From an uncultured Spirochaetota bacterium (lineage in GTDB: Bacteria > Spirochaetota > UBA4802 > UBA5550), in contig CALMRZ010000064.1 in the NCBI GenBank assembly GCA_937872225.1, forward strand, positions 62,001 to 126,000: a stretch of DNA of 64,000 nt. The letters run 5' to 3'. The notes beneath the pieces are model-generated. The model saw nothing but the letters and a program-made list of their open reading frames with translations. It searched no databases and was not told the DNA's origin. Position numbers and translations under genes: made by a program. Shown here piece by piece: positions 53,755 through 62,317 of the stretch. Position 1 is the stretch's first letter; the number at the start of each line of letters is the position of its first letter.

Positions 53755-54114
53755 ATGCAAAACTACCAAACAGTAACCATCGAAGGGAACGCCACGAGGG
53801 ACCCGGTGATGAAGAAAACCAAGACCGGCAAGAACGTGTGCTCGTTCTCCCTGGCGATGAAACACTACTCGAAGGATGACGTTGACCCGCAGGTTTCCTA
53901 CATCGACGTGGAGACATGGGAAAAACTCGCCGAGATATGCTCGACCGGCGTCACCAAGGGGAGGCGCGTCATGGTGGCGGGGACCCTGCGCCAGGAGCGG
54001 TGGGAGGGAACCGACGGAAAGAAACGGTCCCGCATCAAGGTCATCGGCAAGGAGATCCGTTTTATCGAATCGTTCAGGAAGCCGGAGGGAACACCGGAAA
54101 GAAAGTCGGCCTGA
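53755..54114 (+). CDS. ssb: Single-stranded DNA-binding protein
   Basis: 119 residues with CTCAAGGAGC before the ATG. It starts NYQTVTIEGNATRDPVMKKT and carries the OB-fold SSB pattern NVCSFSLAMKH, SYIDVETWEKLAEIC, GRRVMVAGTLRQERWE. The typical glycine-rich tail and the acidic DDDIPF tip are missing, so it is short, like phage or secondary SSB proteins. It could be a paralogue of the main chromosomal SSB. It is preceded by a long repeat-rich gap. Confidence 0.9.
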   Translation: MQNYQTVTIEGNATRDPVMKKTKTGKNVCSFSLAMKHYSKDDVDPQVSYIDVETWEKLAEICSTGVTKGRRVMVAGTLRQERWEGTDGKKRSRIKVIGKEIRFIESFRKPEGTPERKSA

Positions 54115-54185
54115 TCGCGCGGTCCGGTCCGGGGTGCCGTTGAGAGCGGCATCCCGGATTGCGCCTTTGATTGCTGATTCAGAAG

Positions 54186-55346
54186 CTACCGCTTTGAGAT
54201 CGCCTTTTCAATGCCTTCGACCAACTGCCCGGCATATTCATCTATATCCCCGATCTCATTGCGGGAGACCCTGAAGCCTATGGCGCCCTCATGGCCCCCG
54301 CCGTTAGTGAGGGAAAAAATCTTCAGCACCTTTCGGAGATCGAAGGTCTTGAACCTCTGGCCGCGCCTCAGCCGGAACTGCACGAGACCGGACGCGCCGG
54401 AATCGTCATAAACGACGAGGCCCAGGTGCCCGCTCTCCTCGGCGAGATGGTCCGCGACGGAGCGCGTGACCGAGACGATGGTATCGCTGTCGAATTCGCC
54501 GTACAGGTAGTCCATGTCCTCCCTGTTCAGCACGGCAGACCCGACGGATTTCGAGAATTTTTTCTTGCTGTAGATGTACCGGAAACAGCGGTCCTCGACG
54601 GCGGACAGCCGCTGGATCTCGTGGAACACCTCGTCCTTGTTCATGAAGTTCGTCTCCTTCGTCGTTTCCTTGAGAAGGAGGGCGTTGTAGATGTTGCTGA
54701 AGATGTCATAGTACCGCTTCTGGCGCTTTGACTTGATATACTGGCCCATGTTGGTATCGCCCACGATGCCCGTCAGCACTGAAAGTATCACGTTCCGGGA
54801 AAGGGGATTGCTGATATTGTAGCGCCTGAGAACATCCGTTTTTTTCGCCAGCTTCATGGCGATCAGGCCCACCAGCTCGCTGGACGACGTCGCCTCGGTC
54901 ACCAGGCGGTATCCCACGTCGCCTATATACATACTGTCGGCTCCCAGGTGGTGGTCTATCTCGATCTTGAGTATTTCTTTCTTGTGGAGCAGCTTTTCGA
55001 TGCCGGGATTAAGGTCAATCATAGACGGCTTCGGCGTGTCGCACACCACGATGGCGTCAACGGTATCATCGATGGTGCCCATTGATTCAGAACAGCTTAT
55101 GGCGTTATGCCGGCAGATGTCCAGGAGGTACTGGAAATGCTCGTGCATTGATTCGCTTATATAGACATCGGCCTTCTTGGAGAATTTGCCCACGATGAGG
55201 GCACAGGCGACCATGGACCCGATGCAGTCCTCGTCCGGGTTCTGGTGTCCGAGAAACAGGAAATGGCTCTTTTCCTGGAGGGCATTGATGATGTTATCAA
55301 CGATCCTGTTTTTCTCGTAGATGGTCGGTATTGACTTTTTATTCAT
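54186..55346 (-). CDS. DHH/DHHA1-family phosphoesterase (NrnA-like)
   Basis: 386 residues with GGGAGT before the ATG. The DHH domain begins FLGHQNPDEDCIGSMVA (His and two Asp for the metals), then VVCDTPKP and EIDHHLGAD; the DHHA1 domain has the GGGHEGAIGFRV motif near the C-terminus. Enzymes of this type hydrolyse nano-RNA, pAp, c-di-AMP or pGpG, the product of c-di-GMP breakdown. The gene lies 27 bases downstream of a diguanylate cyclase, so a role in removing pGpG is plausible. The exact substrate is inference. Confidence 0.85.
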   Translation of the reverse strand: MNKKSIPTIYEKNRIVDNIINALQEKSHFLFLGHQNPDEDCIGSMVACALIVGKFSKKADVYISESMHEHFQYLLDICRHNAISCSESMGTIDDTVDAIVVCDTPKPSMIDLNPGIEKLLHKKEILKIEIDHHLGADSMYIGDVGYRLVTEATSSSELVGLIAMKLAKKTDVLRRYNISNPLSRNVILSVLTGIVGDTNMGQYIKSKRQKRYYDIFSNIYNALLLKETTKETNFMNKDEVFHEIQRLSAVEDRCFRYIYSKKKFSKSVGSAVLNREDMDYLYGEFDSDTIVSVTRSVADHLAEESGHLGLVVYDDSGASGLVQFRLRRGQRFKTFDLRKVLKIFSLTNGGGHEGAIGFRVSRNEIGDIDEYAGQLVEGIEKAISKR

Positions 55347-55373
55347 ACTCCCGGCTTATCGCCCGCCGCGCGG

Positions 55374-56348
55374 TTACGATCCCGCGCTGGCGACCCTGTT
55401 GCGCCCCCCCTCCTTTGCCCGGTACAGGGCCTGGTCCGCCATTTCCTTCAGCTTCTTGACGTCATCGGCGTGCGCAGGGAAGGAGGCGACGCCGGCGCTC
55501 ATTGACAGTTTCTTGACCGGCCCCCGGTACTGCTCCAGCAGGTCATGCTCCCCCAGGTCCACGCGCACCCGGTCCGTGATTTCAAAGGCCGTTTCCAGCG
55601 CCGTTTCGGGCATGAGCACCGTGAATTCATCGCCGCCGAACCGCGCCAGGATATCGCTTTCGCGCAGGTGGCGGTTAAACACGCGCACGGCCTCCAGTAT
55701 GCATCGGTCGCCCGCCTCATGGCCGTAGGTTTCATTGATTTCCCTGAAATAGTCCAGGTCGACCATCACCAGCGACAGCGGTTTACCGGTGTTCCTGGCC
55801 AGTTCAACCTGGCTGACCAAAGCGTCATCGAGGAACCGGCGGTTATAGGCTCCCGTGAGCTCGTCGGTTATGGCGCGGCGCCGCGCCGCCTCGCCCCAGT
55901 GCACCATGTCGGAGAGGAACTCCCCGGTGTCGCGCAGGCACTGCGCCGTGATGTTGAGCATCCGGTACATGATCTTGGTGGCGATGTCCGGATACTCCTC
56001 GATCATGCGGTAGAAATCCTTCTCGTGAAGCCCCAGCAGCGTGCTTTTCTCGAGGCTCCGGCAGGTGGCGGACCGCGGCGCGTTCTCGAAAATGGACATT
56101 TCGCCGAAGAAATTCCCGGCCCTGAACTGCGCGACCTGCCGTTCCCCGCCGTCGGGCAACTTGATGGAGCTGGTGACCGTGCCGCTTTTCACGATGAAAA
56201 GCTCGTTCCCCGCGTCGCCTTCCCGAAACAGCACCTCTCCCTCGTCTATCTCATGGGTGCTGAAAAGGCCGGCAATGCTGTTTATCTCCTCCGGTTTCAG
56301 GAGCGAGAAAATTTCAACCGTGCTGAGAAAATCAACTGGAGTACCCAT
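55374..56348 (-). CDS. Cyclic-nucleotide-binding domain diguanylate cyclase (CNB-GGDEF), second in pair
   Basis: 324 residues from the ATG at 56348. CNB domain (about 10-125) with the phosphate-binding cassette FFGEMSIFENAPRSATC, including the canonical Arg and Ala-Thr. GGDEF domain (about 165-320) begins DELTGAYNRRFLD; it has an intact GGDEF and an I-site tetrad RESD five residues before it. It should make c-di-GMP in response to cyclic nucleotides and be product inhibited. It starts 20 bases after the related gene at 56369. Confidence 0.92.
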   Translation of the reverse strand: MGTPVDFLSTVEIFSLLKPEEINSIAGLFSTHEIDEGEVLFREGDAGNELFIVKSGTVTSSIKLPDGGERQVAQFRAGNFFGEMSIFENAPRSATCRSLEKSTLLGLHEKDFYRMIEEYPDIATKIMYRMLNITAQCLRDTGEFLSDMVHWGEAARRRAITDELTGAYNRRFLDDALVSQVELARNTGKPLSLVMVDLDYFREINETYGHEAGDRCILEAVRVFNRHLRESDILARFGGDEFTVLMPETALETAFEITDRVRVDLGEHDLLEQYRGPVKKLSMSAGVASFPAHADDVKKLKEMADQALYRAKEGGRNRVASAGS

Positions 56349-56368
56349 ACCCGTACGTGTCCTTGATG

Positions 56369-57361
56369 TTATGAATCGCTGCAGACGATGCGGTTGCCGC
56401 CGCGCTCCCGGGCCGCAAACATCCGCTTGAAGCACGTGTCCACCAGCTTCGCCGTGCCGCTGCCGTGCTCCCGGTATTCAGCGGCGCCGATGCTCACCGT
56501 GGTGGAGAACCCACCCCCGGTGATCTGGTCGAAATTCAGGCGTTCCAGCCGGGTCCGGAGATGTTCGGCGCAGATCATGGCCTCGTCAAGGCGGGCGCCG
56601 GGAAGGACGACGGCGAACTCGTCGCCCCGGTACCGGGCGGCGATGTCCGTGTCCCTGATGTGGGACTTGATGCCGTAGGCGATAAGCTTCAGCGCCCGGT
56701 CACCGGCCTCGTGGCCGCAGCGGTCGTTGATCGCCTTGAAGCCGTCCGGCTTGATCATGATTATTGACGACACCGGGCCGAACTCGTCGATCTGACGGGG
56801 AAACTCCTCGTCGAGATACGTCCTGTTGCAGAGCCCCGTGAGCTTGTCGTAGTAGAGCTGTTCTTTCAGGTCGTTCACCCACTGGGATTTTTCGGAAATA
56901 AGACGGTTGGTGTCCCGGATCCTACCGGCTATGGCCGCCATCAGCTCATGGAGGATACGCGCCGATATGTCCGGATACCGGCCCAGCATGTCCTGGAACT
57001 TCATTCCCCGCGCCGGGAACACCAGCAGCACGGCGTCTGAATCCGCCCGGGCCGTTGCGTTCATCACCCTGTTCTCGAGGAGGTCCATTTCGCCGAAGGA
57101 CTCCCCCGCGATGAACTGGGCTACATTCATGGTCTCGTTGTCATCGCGCTGCTTGGTAATGAGCACCTCACCCTGCCGGATCACGTACAGGCCATCGCTG
57201 TAGCTGCCCTCACGGAAGATGACATCGCCCCTGCGGTATGAGCAGAACTCGCTGTTCTGCGCCACAACGCCGAGATCCTTGTCGGCCAGAGTGGTGAAGA
57301 TGCTCACCCCCTTCAGGAGGCCGATCCTGGCGTCCAGGTCGTTATCATGAGCGGTATCCAT
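56369..57361 (-). CDS. Cyclic-nucleotide-binding domain GGDEF protein with degenerate motifs, first in pair
   Basis: 330 residues from the ATG at 57361. The CNB cassette reads FGEMDLLENRVMNAT: the Arg that grips the phosphate is replaced by Met. The GGDEF motif is RGDEF; the I-site RDTD is kept. So both the cyclic-nucleotide site and the signature motif differ from the downstream paralogue. RGDEF variants exist in c-di-GMP receptors such as PelD as well as a few active enzymes, so catalytic activity is uncertain. Gene pair spacing is 20 bases and suggests duplication and divergence. Confidence 0.87.
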   Translation of the reverse strand: MDTAHDNDLDARIGLLKGVSIFTTLADKDLGVVAQNSEFCSYRRGDVIFREGSYSDGLYVIRQGEVLITKQRDDNETMNVAQFIAGESFGEMDLLENRVMNATARADSDAVLLVFPARGMKFQDMLGRYPDISARILHELMAAIAGRIRDTNRLISEKSQWVNDLKEQLYYDKLTGLCNRTYLDEEFPRQIDEFGPVSSIIMIKPDGFKAINDRCGHEAGDRALKLIAYGIKSHIRDTDIAARYRGDEFAVVLPGARLDEAMICAEHLRTRLERLNFDQITGGGFSTTVSIGAAEYREHGSGTAKLVDTCFKRMFAARERGGNRIVCSDS

Positions 57362-57546
57362 AATCAAACACAATCCTTACCAGGGGCCCCGGGCCGGGGC
57401 CGTTTCCGGGTTACAACGGGGAACGGGAACCGTAGTCCGGCTCCATTATGCGGAAACCGACGCCCAGTACAATAGTTTTTCTCCGGGCGAGCCGTTTTTT
57501 ATCAGCGGCAAACGCTCGTCCCGCATGCCAGACGCAGCGCGAACGG

Positions 57547-58020
57547 CTACCGCATCCGGCGGTCCATCATTTTCATGTACCCCTTCACCATGGCGATCAT
57601 CGCCCGGTCGAAATAGAGGGTGACCCTGTTGTTCAGCTCAAGGGCCTCCATGTAATCGGTCGTGTCGCCGTACATCTTGTCCATGACGAAGAGCCATATG
57701 TGGCGGCGCTGCAGCACCAGCGCCTTCAGGACCTGCTCGACGGGGATACCCGCCTCGCAGCGCTCCTTCCCCATCTTCCCGTAGCGCTCCTCGATTTTCT
57801 CTTTGGAAAATTCCTTTGATATCCAGACCGAAAGGTCTTTATATACGAGATCGCTGAAGCGGTAGACGTCGTCCCGGTCGGAATTCCGATAGGCTTCCGT
57901 TTCCGGGTGTCTGAGGAGGTCGTTCATGAATATCTCGGTGAGCTCTTCATGGCTCTCCTCGATAAGCTTTACGAATTTGTTCGCCAGGATGGTCTTCTTC
58001 GCGATAATGGTCTTTTTCAT
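57547..58020 (-). CDS. RsbRD-like N-terminal domain protein
   Basis: 157 residues from the ATG at 58020 with AGGAGAC before it. It is a helical protein with the pattern of the RsbR co-antagonist N-terminal domain (globin-like fold): NKFVKLIEESHEELTEIFMNDLLRHPE, YRFSDLVYKDLSVWISKEF, RYGKMGKERCEAGIPVEQVLKALVLQRRHIW. There is no STAS domain, so it may act as a stand-alone sensor. RsbR-type proteins feed the PP2C/STAS partner-switching pathways that the phosphatases elsewhere in the window control. The downstream gap to the CNB-GGDEF genes is 185 bases. Confidence 0.72.
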   Translation of the reverse strand: MKKTIIAKKTILANKFVKLIEESHEELTEIFMNDLLRHPETEAYRNSDRDDVYRFSDLVYKDLSVWISKEFSKEKIEERYGKMGKERCEAGIPVEQVLKALVLQRRHIWLFVMDKMYGDTTDYMEALELNNRVTLYFDRAMIAMVKGYMKMMDRRMR

Positions 58021-58052
58021 ATGGAGTCTCCTATCAATCTTTTTTCGAGGCC

Positions 58053-58150
58053 CCCTAAATCCCCCTGAGGTGGACGTATATATCAATTAAGCCGAGGAAA
58101 GGCCTGATCGCATCTTTATTCTCACAAGCCCCCCATGGGGGGTTGGGGGG
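58053..58150. repeat. TAAATCCCCC-type repeat with G-rich palindrome
   Basis: CCCCCTAAATCCCCC at about 58050-58066, then CCCCCCATGGGGGG at 58129-58142 and GGTTGGGGGG. Related to 38887-38953. It lies between the OmpA-like gene and the RsbR-like gene and probably separates their transcripts. Confidence 0.45.
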
Positions 58151-58165
58151 GATGGCCCCGGCACC

Positions 58166-59386
58166 TTAATTCTCCAGAATCGTTATCTCAACCCGCCGGT
58201 TGCGCTTACGGCCGGCTTCCGTGGCGTTGTCCGCGGCAGGCTCGCGGGACCCTTTCCCCTGGGTGACCACCTGCGTCTTTTTACAGGCGCCCTTCGCTAT
58301 CAGGAAATCGGCCACGGCCATGGCCCTCTGTTCCGACAACGACTGGGACGTCTGCTCCTCGCCGACCCGCGCCGTGTGGCCCGTCACCAGGAAGTCCCGT
58401 TCGGGAAAGCCCTTCAGGATGCCGGCTATGCGGGACAGCTTCTCCTTTTCGGCGTCCATGAGCTCGGGTGAATTGGGAGGGAACTGGACGTTTTCCAGCA
58501 CGATGGTGACGCCGTTCCTGTCCTTCCTGACCGCGGCATCGGCGATGCTGTCTTTCTTTATTATCGCATTGATGTCATCGGCAACCTTGTTTCGGTCAAG
58601 CTTCGGCGACTTCAGGAGGCGCCCGTCTGCCCTTCCCCGGTACTCCACCGTGGACGCGTTTGAAAGGAAGAATATGAAATCGAAATCCTCCTGGTATGAA
58701 AGGAACTGTCCGGCGGCGATGTCCCACCAGAAGAGCTGGGACGATATGCCGGTTATCTTCACCGGCACCGGCCCTGACGGAACGCCGTCGTACCGGACCT
58801 GGTGGAATATCGTAAAATCGACTTTCAGCACCGCGGTCTTAACTCCCTCCTTGACCTCGTCCCTGAGATAGGCATAATTCACCTTCACCGGGAAATGGAA
58901 GGCCTTTTCGATGCCGTAGCTCCGGCGGAAGTCATGGGCCTCCTCCGCGTCGCCGGTCCAGGCATCGCCCGGCTTGACCCCGCCGGGGAGAAAGCGGGGC
59001 ACGTTGCGCACCACCGGCATGAAGTATGACGGGTCGATGGTAAACACGCCCAGCTCATCGCGCCAGAATTGTGACCGGTAGCTTTCCTTGAGGTAAAAGG
59101 AGTTGAACCTGCCCTGTATCGACTCGGACATCTGGAATTCGCAGTCGAGGCGCCCGGCCCCGCCCTTCACCTCCGCGGTTTCGACCGCGACCTTGTTGAG
59201 GATCAGGGAACGGTGCGACAGGACGCCGTTGATCAGCACGTCCTCGTCGACCTCGGTGACGATCCGGTACTTCTCGCCCGGCGCGTATTTAAACCGCAGC
59301 TGCCGCGTCGCGTAGCCGTCAGCGGCGGCGAGCGGCGCTCCCCAGAAAAACAGGGCAACGGCAACAATCGCTCTTCCCGGCTTCAT
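58166..59386 (-). CDS. OmpA-family outer-membrane protein
   Basis: 406 residues from the ATG at 59386 (MKPGRAIVAVALFFWGAPLAAA), with GGAGA upstream. A signal peptide and a long beta-rich region (about 25-285) precede the OmpA C-terminal peptidoglycan-binding domain (about 285-406): VQFPPNSPELMDAEKEKLSRIAGIL, VTGHTARVGEEQTSQSLSEQRAMAVADFLIAKG and GKGSREPAADNATEAGRKRNRRVEI, with the conserved Asp and Arg. The ATG overlaps the stop of the double-CNB gene (ATGA), so the two are translationally coupled. The middle domain is not a typical OmpA barrel. Confidence 0.88.
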   Translation of the reverse strand: MKPGRAIVAVALFFWGAPLAAADGYATRQLRFKYAPGEKYRIVTEVDEDVLINGVLSHRSLILNKVAVETAEVKGGAGRLDCEFQMSESIQGRFNSFYLKESYRSQFWRDELGVFTIDPSYFMPVVRNVPRFLPGGVKPGDAWTGDAEEAHDFRRSYGIEKAFHFPVKVNYAYLRDEVKEGVKTAVLKVDFTIFHQVRYDGVPSGPVPVKITGISSQLFWWDIAAGQFLSYQEDFDFIFFLSNASTVEYRGRADGRLLKSPKLDRNKVADDINAIIKKDSIADAAVRKDRNGVTIVLENVQFPPNSPELMDAEKEKLSRIAGILKGFPERDFLVTGHTARVGEEQTSQSLSEQRAMAVADFLIAKGACKKTQVVTQGKGSREPAADNATEAGRKRNRRVEITILEN

Positions 59387-61614
59387 TGGCTGTACTTCTC
59401 CACTTCTTTTTCGGTCCTCAGCATCAGCGCCATGGCGTACTCCGCGTGGGACCACATCAGGGGCGTCGCAAAGGATATGTGCCCGTTCACGCCGATTATC
59501 CGGCATTCTTCTTCTATGCGCCCGTAGGCGTTCCGCATATGGTTCAGCTCCTCCACGATATTATCGTAGGGGATATCGTCAACCAGTATATGGGGATCGA
59601 ACTCCTTGTCGAAATCGCGGCCCGTGAGCCATTCCAGCTTCTTGAACTCGTAAAAGCGCTCCGGCGTCGTCAGGTGCTCGCACAGGTACCCTTCCTTGCT
59701 GCGGTACCCGTCGATGATGCCCATGATCTCGTTCCCCCGGGCGATGTCCCCCCGGTGAAAATAATACTGGGCCAGCATCGCCGTGTACTGCACCCATGGG
59801 CCGTTCCCGGCGTGGATGTGGGATTCCGGGTCCTCGATGAAGGGGAGGTAGCGCTGCAGCATCCCCAGCTCCGGGTCCCAGAGCATGTCCTCTATGAAGG
59901 CTATTGAATTGATGAAGGTCTCGCTGTCGGTGAAGTAATCATGGTCCAGGCCCGTGCCGAAAAAAAACGGGGACAGGAGCGTGATATCGGGCCTGAGGTC
60001 GATGGTGCCGTCCGGCTTGAGGCGGCGGATGTAGCGCCCCGACTGGGCGAATATCTTCTCCACCGTGGGCTGGAACCCCGCCCCGAGGTCCGCCTCATCG
60101 GCGAAGCGCTCCGGTATGCCGTAGGCGGCCCCGATCCGCTCCAGGAGGCGGTACATCAGCAGGTAGGCGTAATTGACCCAGATGGTGTACCCTTCCTCGA
60201 TGGCCGATTCATGGATCGACGTTGTCGAATAAAAGAGGTGTATCTCCTTGCGGTAATAATTTTTCCGGGCGAACGACGCGCCCCTCTTTATCGCGTCGAA
60301 GTATTTCTCCACGCCGGGGATATCGACCTTCTTGATCTTCGCCGCCAGCAGGTACCGGCAGAGGATCGATACACCGTGGGCGACATTGTCCTCCTGCCGG
60401 TAAATACCCTTGTCCTCGCCGCGGATGCCGTACCGCTGTCCCCAGTAGCCGTCGGCCCGCTGGCAGTTCATGATGTACCGCGCGATCTCGCCGAGGAGCC
60501 GCAGCGCGATCTCGCCGGACTTGAGGCCGCTCGTGGCGAGGCGGAAGAGGAAGCGCGAGGCGCAGGCGCTGTCGCGCGGGTACACGTAGGGATAGCGCGA
60601 TCCCGGGAGCGTCGCCATGAGGGCGCTCCCCTGCTCCGTGTCTATGGAGCACTGGGAAAGGATGTTCAGGTGCACGTTGACGTCGCGGTTCAGGTCCAGG
60701 AGCTTCCGGGTGATGATGGCGATGTTCGGGTTCTCAAGGGCGTCGCGCTGGTGCACCCGGCGCTGGTCGGAAACGTCGATCAGCTCCTTCAGCATGTGCA
60801 GGTCCTTATCGATGATTGAGAGGAAGTCCCCGCTCGATATCCTGACCATGTCGGTCTTCCTCGATGTGATGACCGTTGCGTTCCTCTTCTCGTCCGAGAG
60901 GAGCGACATCTCCCCGAAAAACTGGCCCTCGGACAGGATCGCGATGAGGCGGTCCTCATTCCCGTGGTGGCGGTAGACGTTGACCTCGCCGTCGCGGATG
61001 AGATAGAAGGCGTCCCCCGTCTCCCCCTCGGTGCAGATGGTCCTGCTTCCCGGCAGGGTGATGAGCTCCGCCTTGCTCAGCACCTCCTCGAAAAGCCGGT
61101 CGTTCATGTTGGTGAAGATGGGCACCCGCCGCAGGTCGTTCCTGAGCTGGCGGTCAATATAGCTTTTTTCCATGAGGGAGCGGACCACGCCGGACGACTC
61201 CATGAGCTTCCGGAGGCTCGGCCCGTCCATGGAAAGGGCGAAGACGAACTCGTCGGCGATGATGGTGCTTTCTCGGGGCTCCGACGTGTAGATGATCTCC
61301 TCGCCGAAGAACTCCCCCGGGCCGAGGCTGTAGAGGCGGTATTTCGGGTTCTCTTCCGTGGGGATCACGGCCCACACCTTCCCGGTGAGGATGATGTAAA
61401 ATCGCTCATCGAACATGCCGTGGCGGCAGATGATGTCGCCCCTGCTGAATTCGCAGACCGAGACGCTGTCCGCTATCTCCCCCAGGAGCGCCGGCGTGAC
61501 ATCGGAGAAAAATCCGATTCCCTGGAAGAGGGACGCCGGCTCCAGGCCGCCCAGGGCGGGGATGTTCTTGAGACGGGAAACCAGTTCCGGGATGGTGTAC
61601 TTATTGAGGGACAT
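59383..61614 (-). CDS. Tandem cyclic-nucleotide-binding protein fused to a GH15-like glucoamylase domain
   Basis: 743 residues from the ATG at 61614 (MSLNKYTIPE); a second ATG at 61635 is possible. CNB1 (about 40-160) has FFGEEIIYTSEPREST; CNB2 (about 165-290) has FFGEMSLLSDEKRNAT; both keep the cassette Arg. Residues about 310-743 are a GH15-like alpha/alpha barrel: YVYPRDSACASRFLF, GYWGQRYGIRGEDKGIYR, AFIEDMLWDPELGML, and SHIHAGNGPWVQYTAML, ending with TPLMWSHAEYAMALM, whose Glu matches the catalytic base of bacterial glucoamylases. The general acid could not be placed. Phosphorylase kinase subunits have the same kind of regulatory barrel. No signal peptide; coupled to the OmpA gene by ATGA. 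Confidence 0.8.
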   Translation of the reverse strand: MSLNKYTIPELVSRLKNIPALGGLEPASLFQGIGFFSDVTPALLGEIADSVSVCEFSRGDIICRHGMFDERFYIILTGKVWAVIPTEENPKYRLYSLGPGEFFGEEIIYTSEPRESTIIADEFVFALSMDGPSLRKLMESSGVVRSLMEKSYIDRQLRNDLRRVPIFTNMNDRLFEEVLSKAELITLPGSRTICTEGETGDAFYLIRDGEVNVYRHHGNEDRLIAILSEGQFFGEMSLLSDEKRNATVITSRKTDMVRISSGDFLSIIDKDLHMLKELIDVSDQRRVHQRDALENPNIAIITRKLLDLNRDVNVHLNILSQCSIDTEQGSALMATLPGSRYPYVYPRDSACASRFLFRLATSGLKSGEIALRLLGEIARYIMNCQRADGYWGQRYGIRGEDKGIYRQEDNVAHGVSILCRYLLAAKIKKVDIPGVEKYFDAIKRGASFARKNYYRKEIHLFYSTTSIHESAIEEGYTIWVNYAYLLMYRLLERIGAAYGIPERFADEADLGAGFQPTVEKIFAQSGRYIRRLKPDGTIDLRPDITLLSPFFFGTGLDHDYFTDSETFINSIAFIEDMLWDPELGMLQRYLPFIEDPESHIHAGNGPWVQYTAMLAQYYFHRGDIARGNEIMGIIDGYRSKEGYLCEHLTTPERFYEFKKLEWLTGRDFDKEFDPHILVDDIPYDNIVEELNHMRNAYGRIEEECRIIGVNGHISFATPLMWSHAEYAMALMLRTEKEVEKYSQ

Positions 61615-61714
61615 GGCAGCGCACCCGTCAATCATACTACAGGGCCGCGGGTTTTAATCAATACTTTTTTTTGAAACGATTGGTGGGGGCAGAGAAAAAG
61701 GCCCACTGCCAGGC

Positions 61715-62317
61715 TTATTTTCTGTCAGCCCCCGAAAGGCCGGCCGCCTCCCGGGCCTTCAACCCCCTCCTTCTCCTGATCCGCTTGACTATGAAGATGA
61801 TAGAGGCGATCAGGAAGATGCCCGCCATGATCAGGAGCTCGTACTTCTTGATGTCGTCGAGGACGGCCTCCATGACGCGGCCGAAAAAGTATCCCAGGAC
61901 CCCCAGGGTCGCCGCCCAGATGGCGGCGCTCAGGACATTGAGCAGGATAAACTTCTTCAGCGACACGTTGCTCAAACCGATGGCGAAGGGCGCCACCGTC
62001 CGCAGGCCGTACAGGAACCTGAACACCAGGATGAACCACGTGTCATGGCGGTCCATCATCGTCCTGAACCGGTTGACGCGGGGCTGCCAGCCCGGGAACC
62101 GCTTCAGCAGGGCCCGGCCGTTGTAGCGGCCGATGAAAAAATAGAGCTGGTCCCCGAAGAGGCTGCCGAAGAAGGCGGTCACAATGACCCAGGGTAGCTC
62201 AAGGTAGCCCTCGTAGGCGGCAAAGCCCCCGACGACCAGGATTGTCTCTCCCTCCAGAAAAGTCCCAATGAAAACGGCCAGGTAGCCGAATTCCCGCACC
62301 AATGATTCTATTGTCAT
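61715..62317 (-). CDS. DedA-family membrane protein
   Basis: 200 residues. It begins ESLVREFGYLAVFIGTFLEGETILVVGGF, the DedA signature with the membrane-embedded Glu, then LFGDQLYFFIGRYNGR and FRFLYGLRTVAPFAIG; four to five membrane helices. DedA proteins flip lipids or act as proton-linked transporters. The ATG (62317-62315) overlaps the stop of selD (ATGA), so translation is coupled. A DedA protein has been reported to affect selenite uptake in Cupriavidus metallidurans, which makes the selenium context notable. Confidence 0.93.
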   Translation of the reverse strand: MTIESLVREFGYLAVFIGTFLEGETILVVGGFAAYEGYLELPWVIVTAFFGSLFGDQLYFFIGRYNGRALLKRFPGWQPRVNRFRTMMDRHDTWFILVFRFLYGLRTVAPFAIGLSNVSLKKFILLNVLSAAIWAATLGVLGYFFGRVMEAVLDDIKKYELLIMAGIFLIASIIFIVKRIRRRRGLKAREAAGLSGADRK

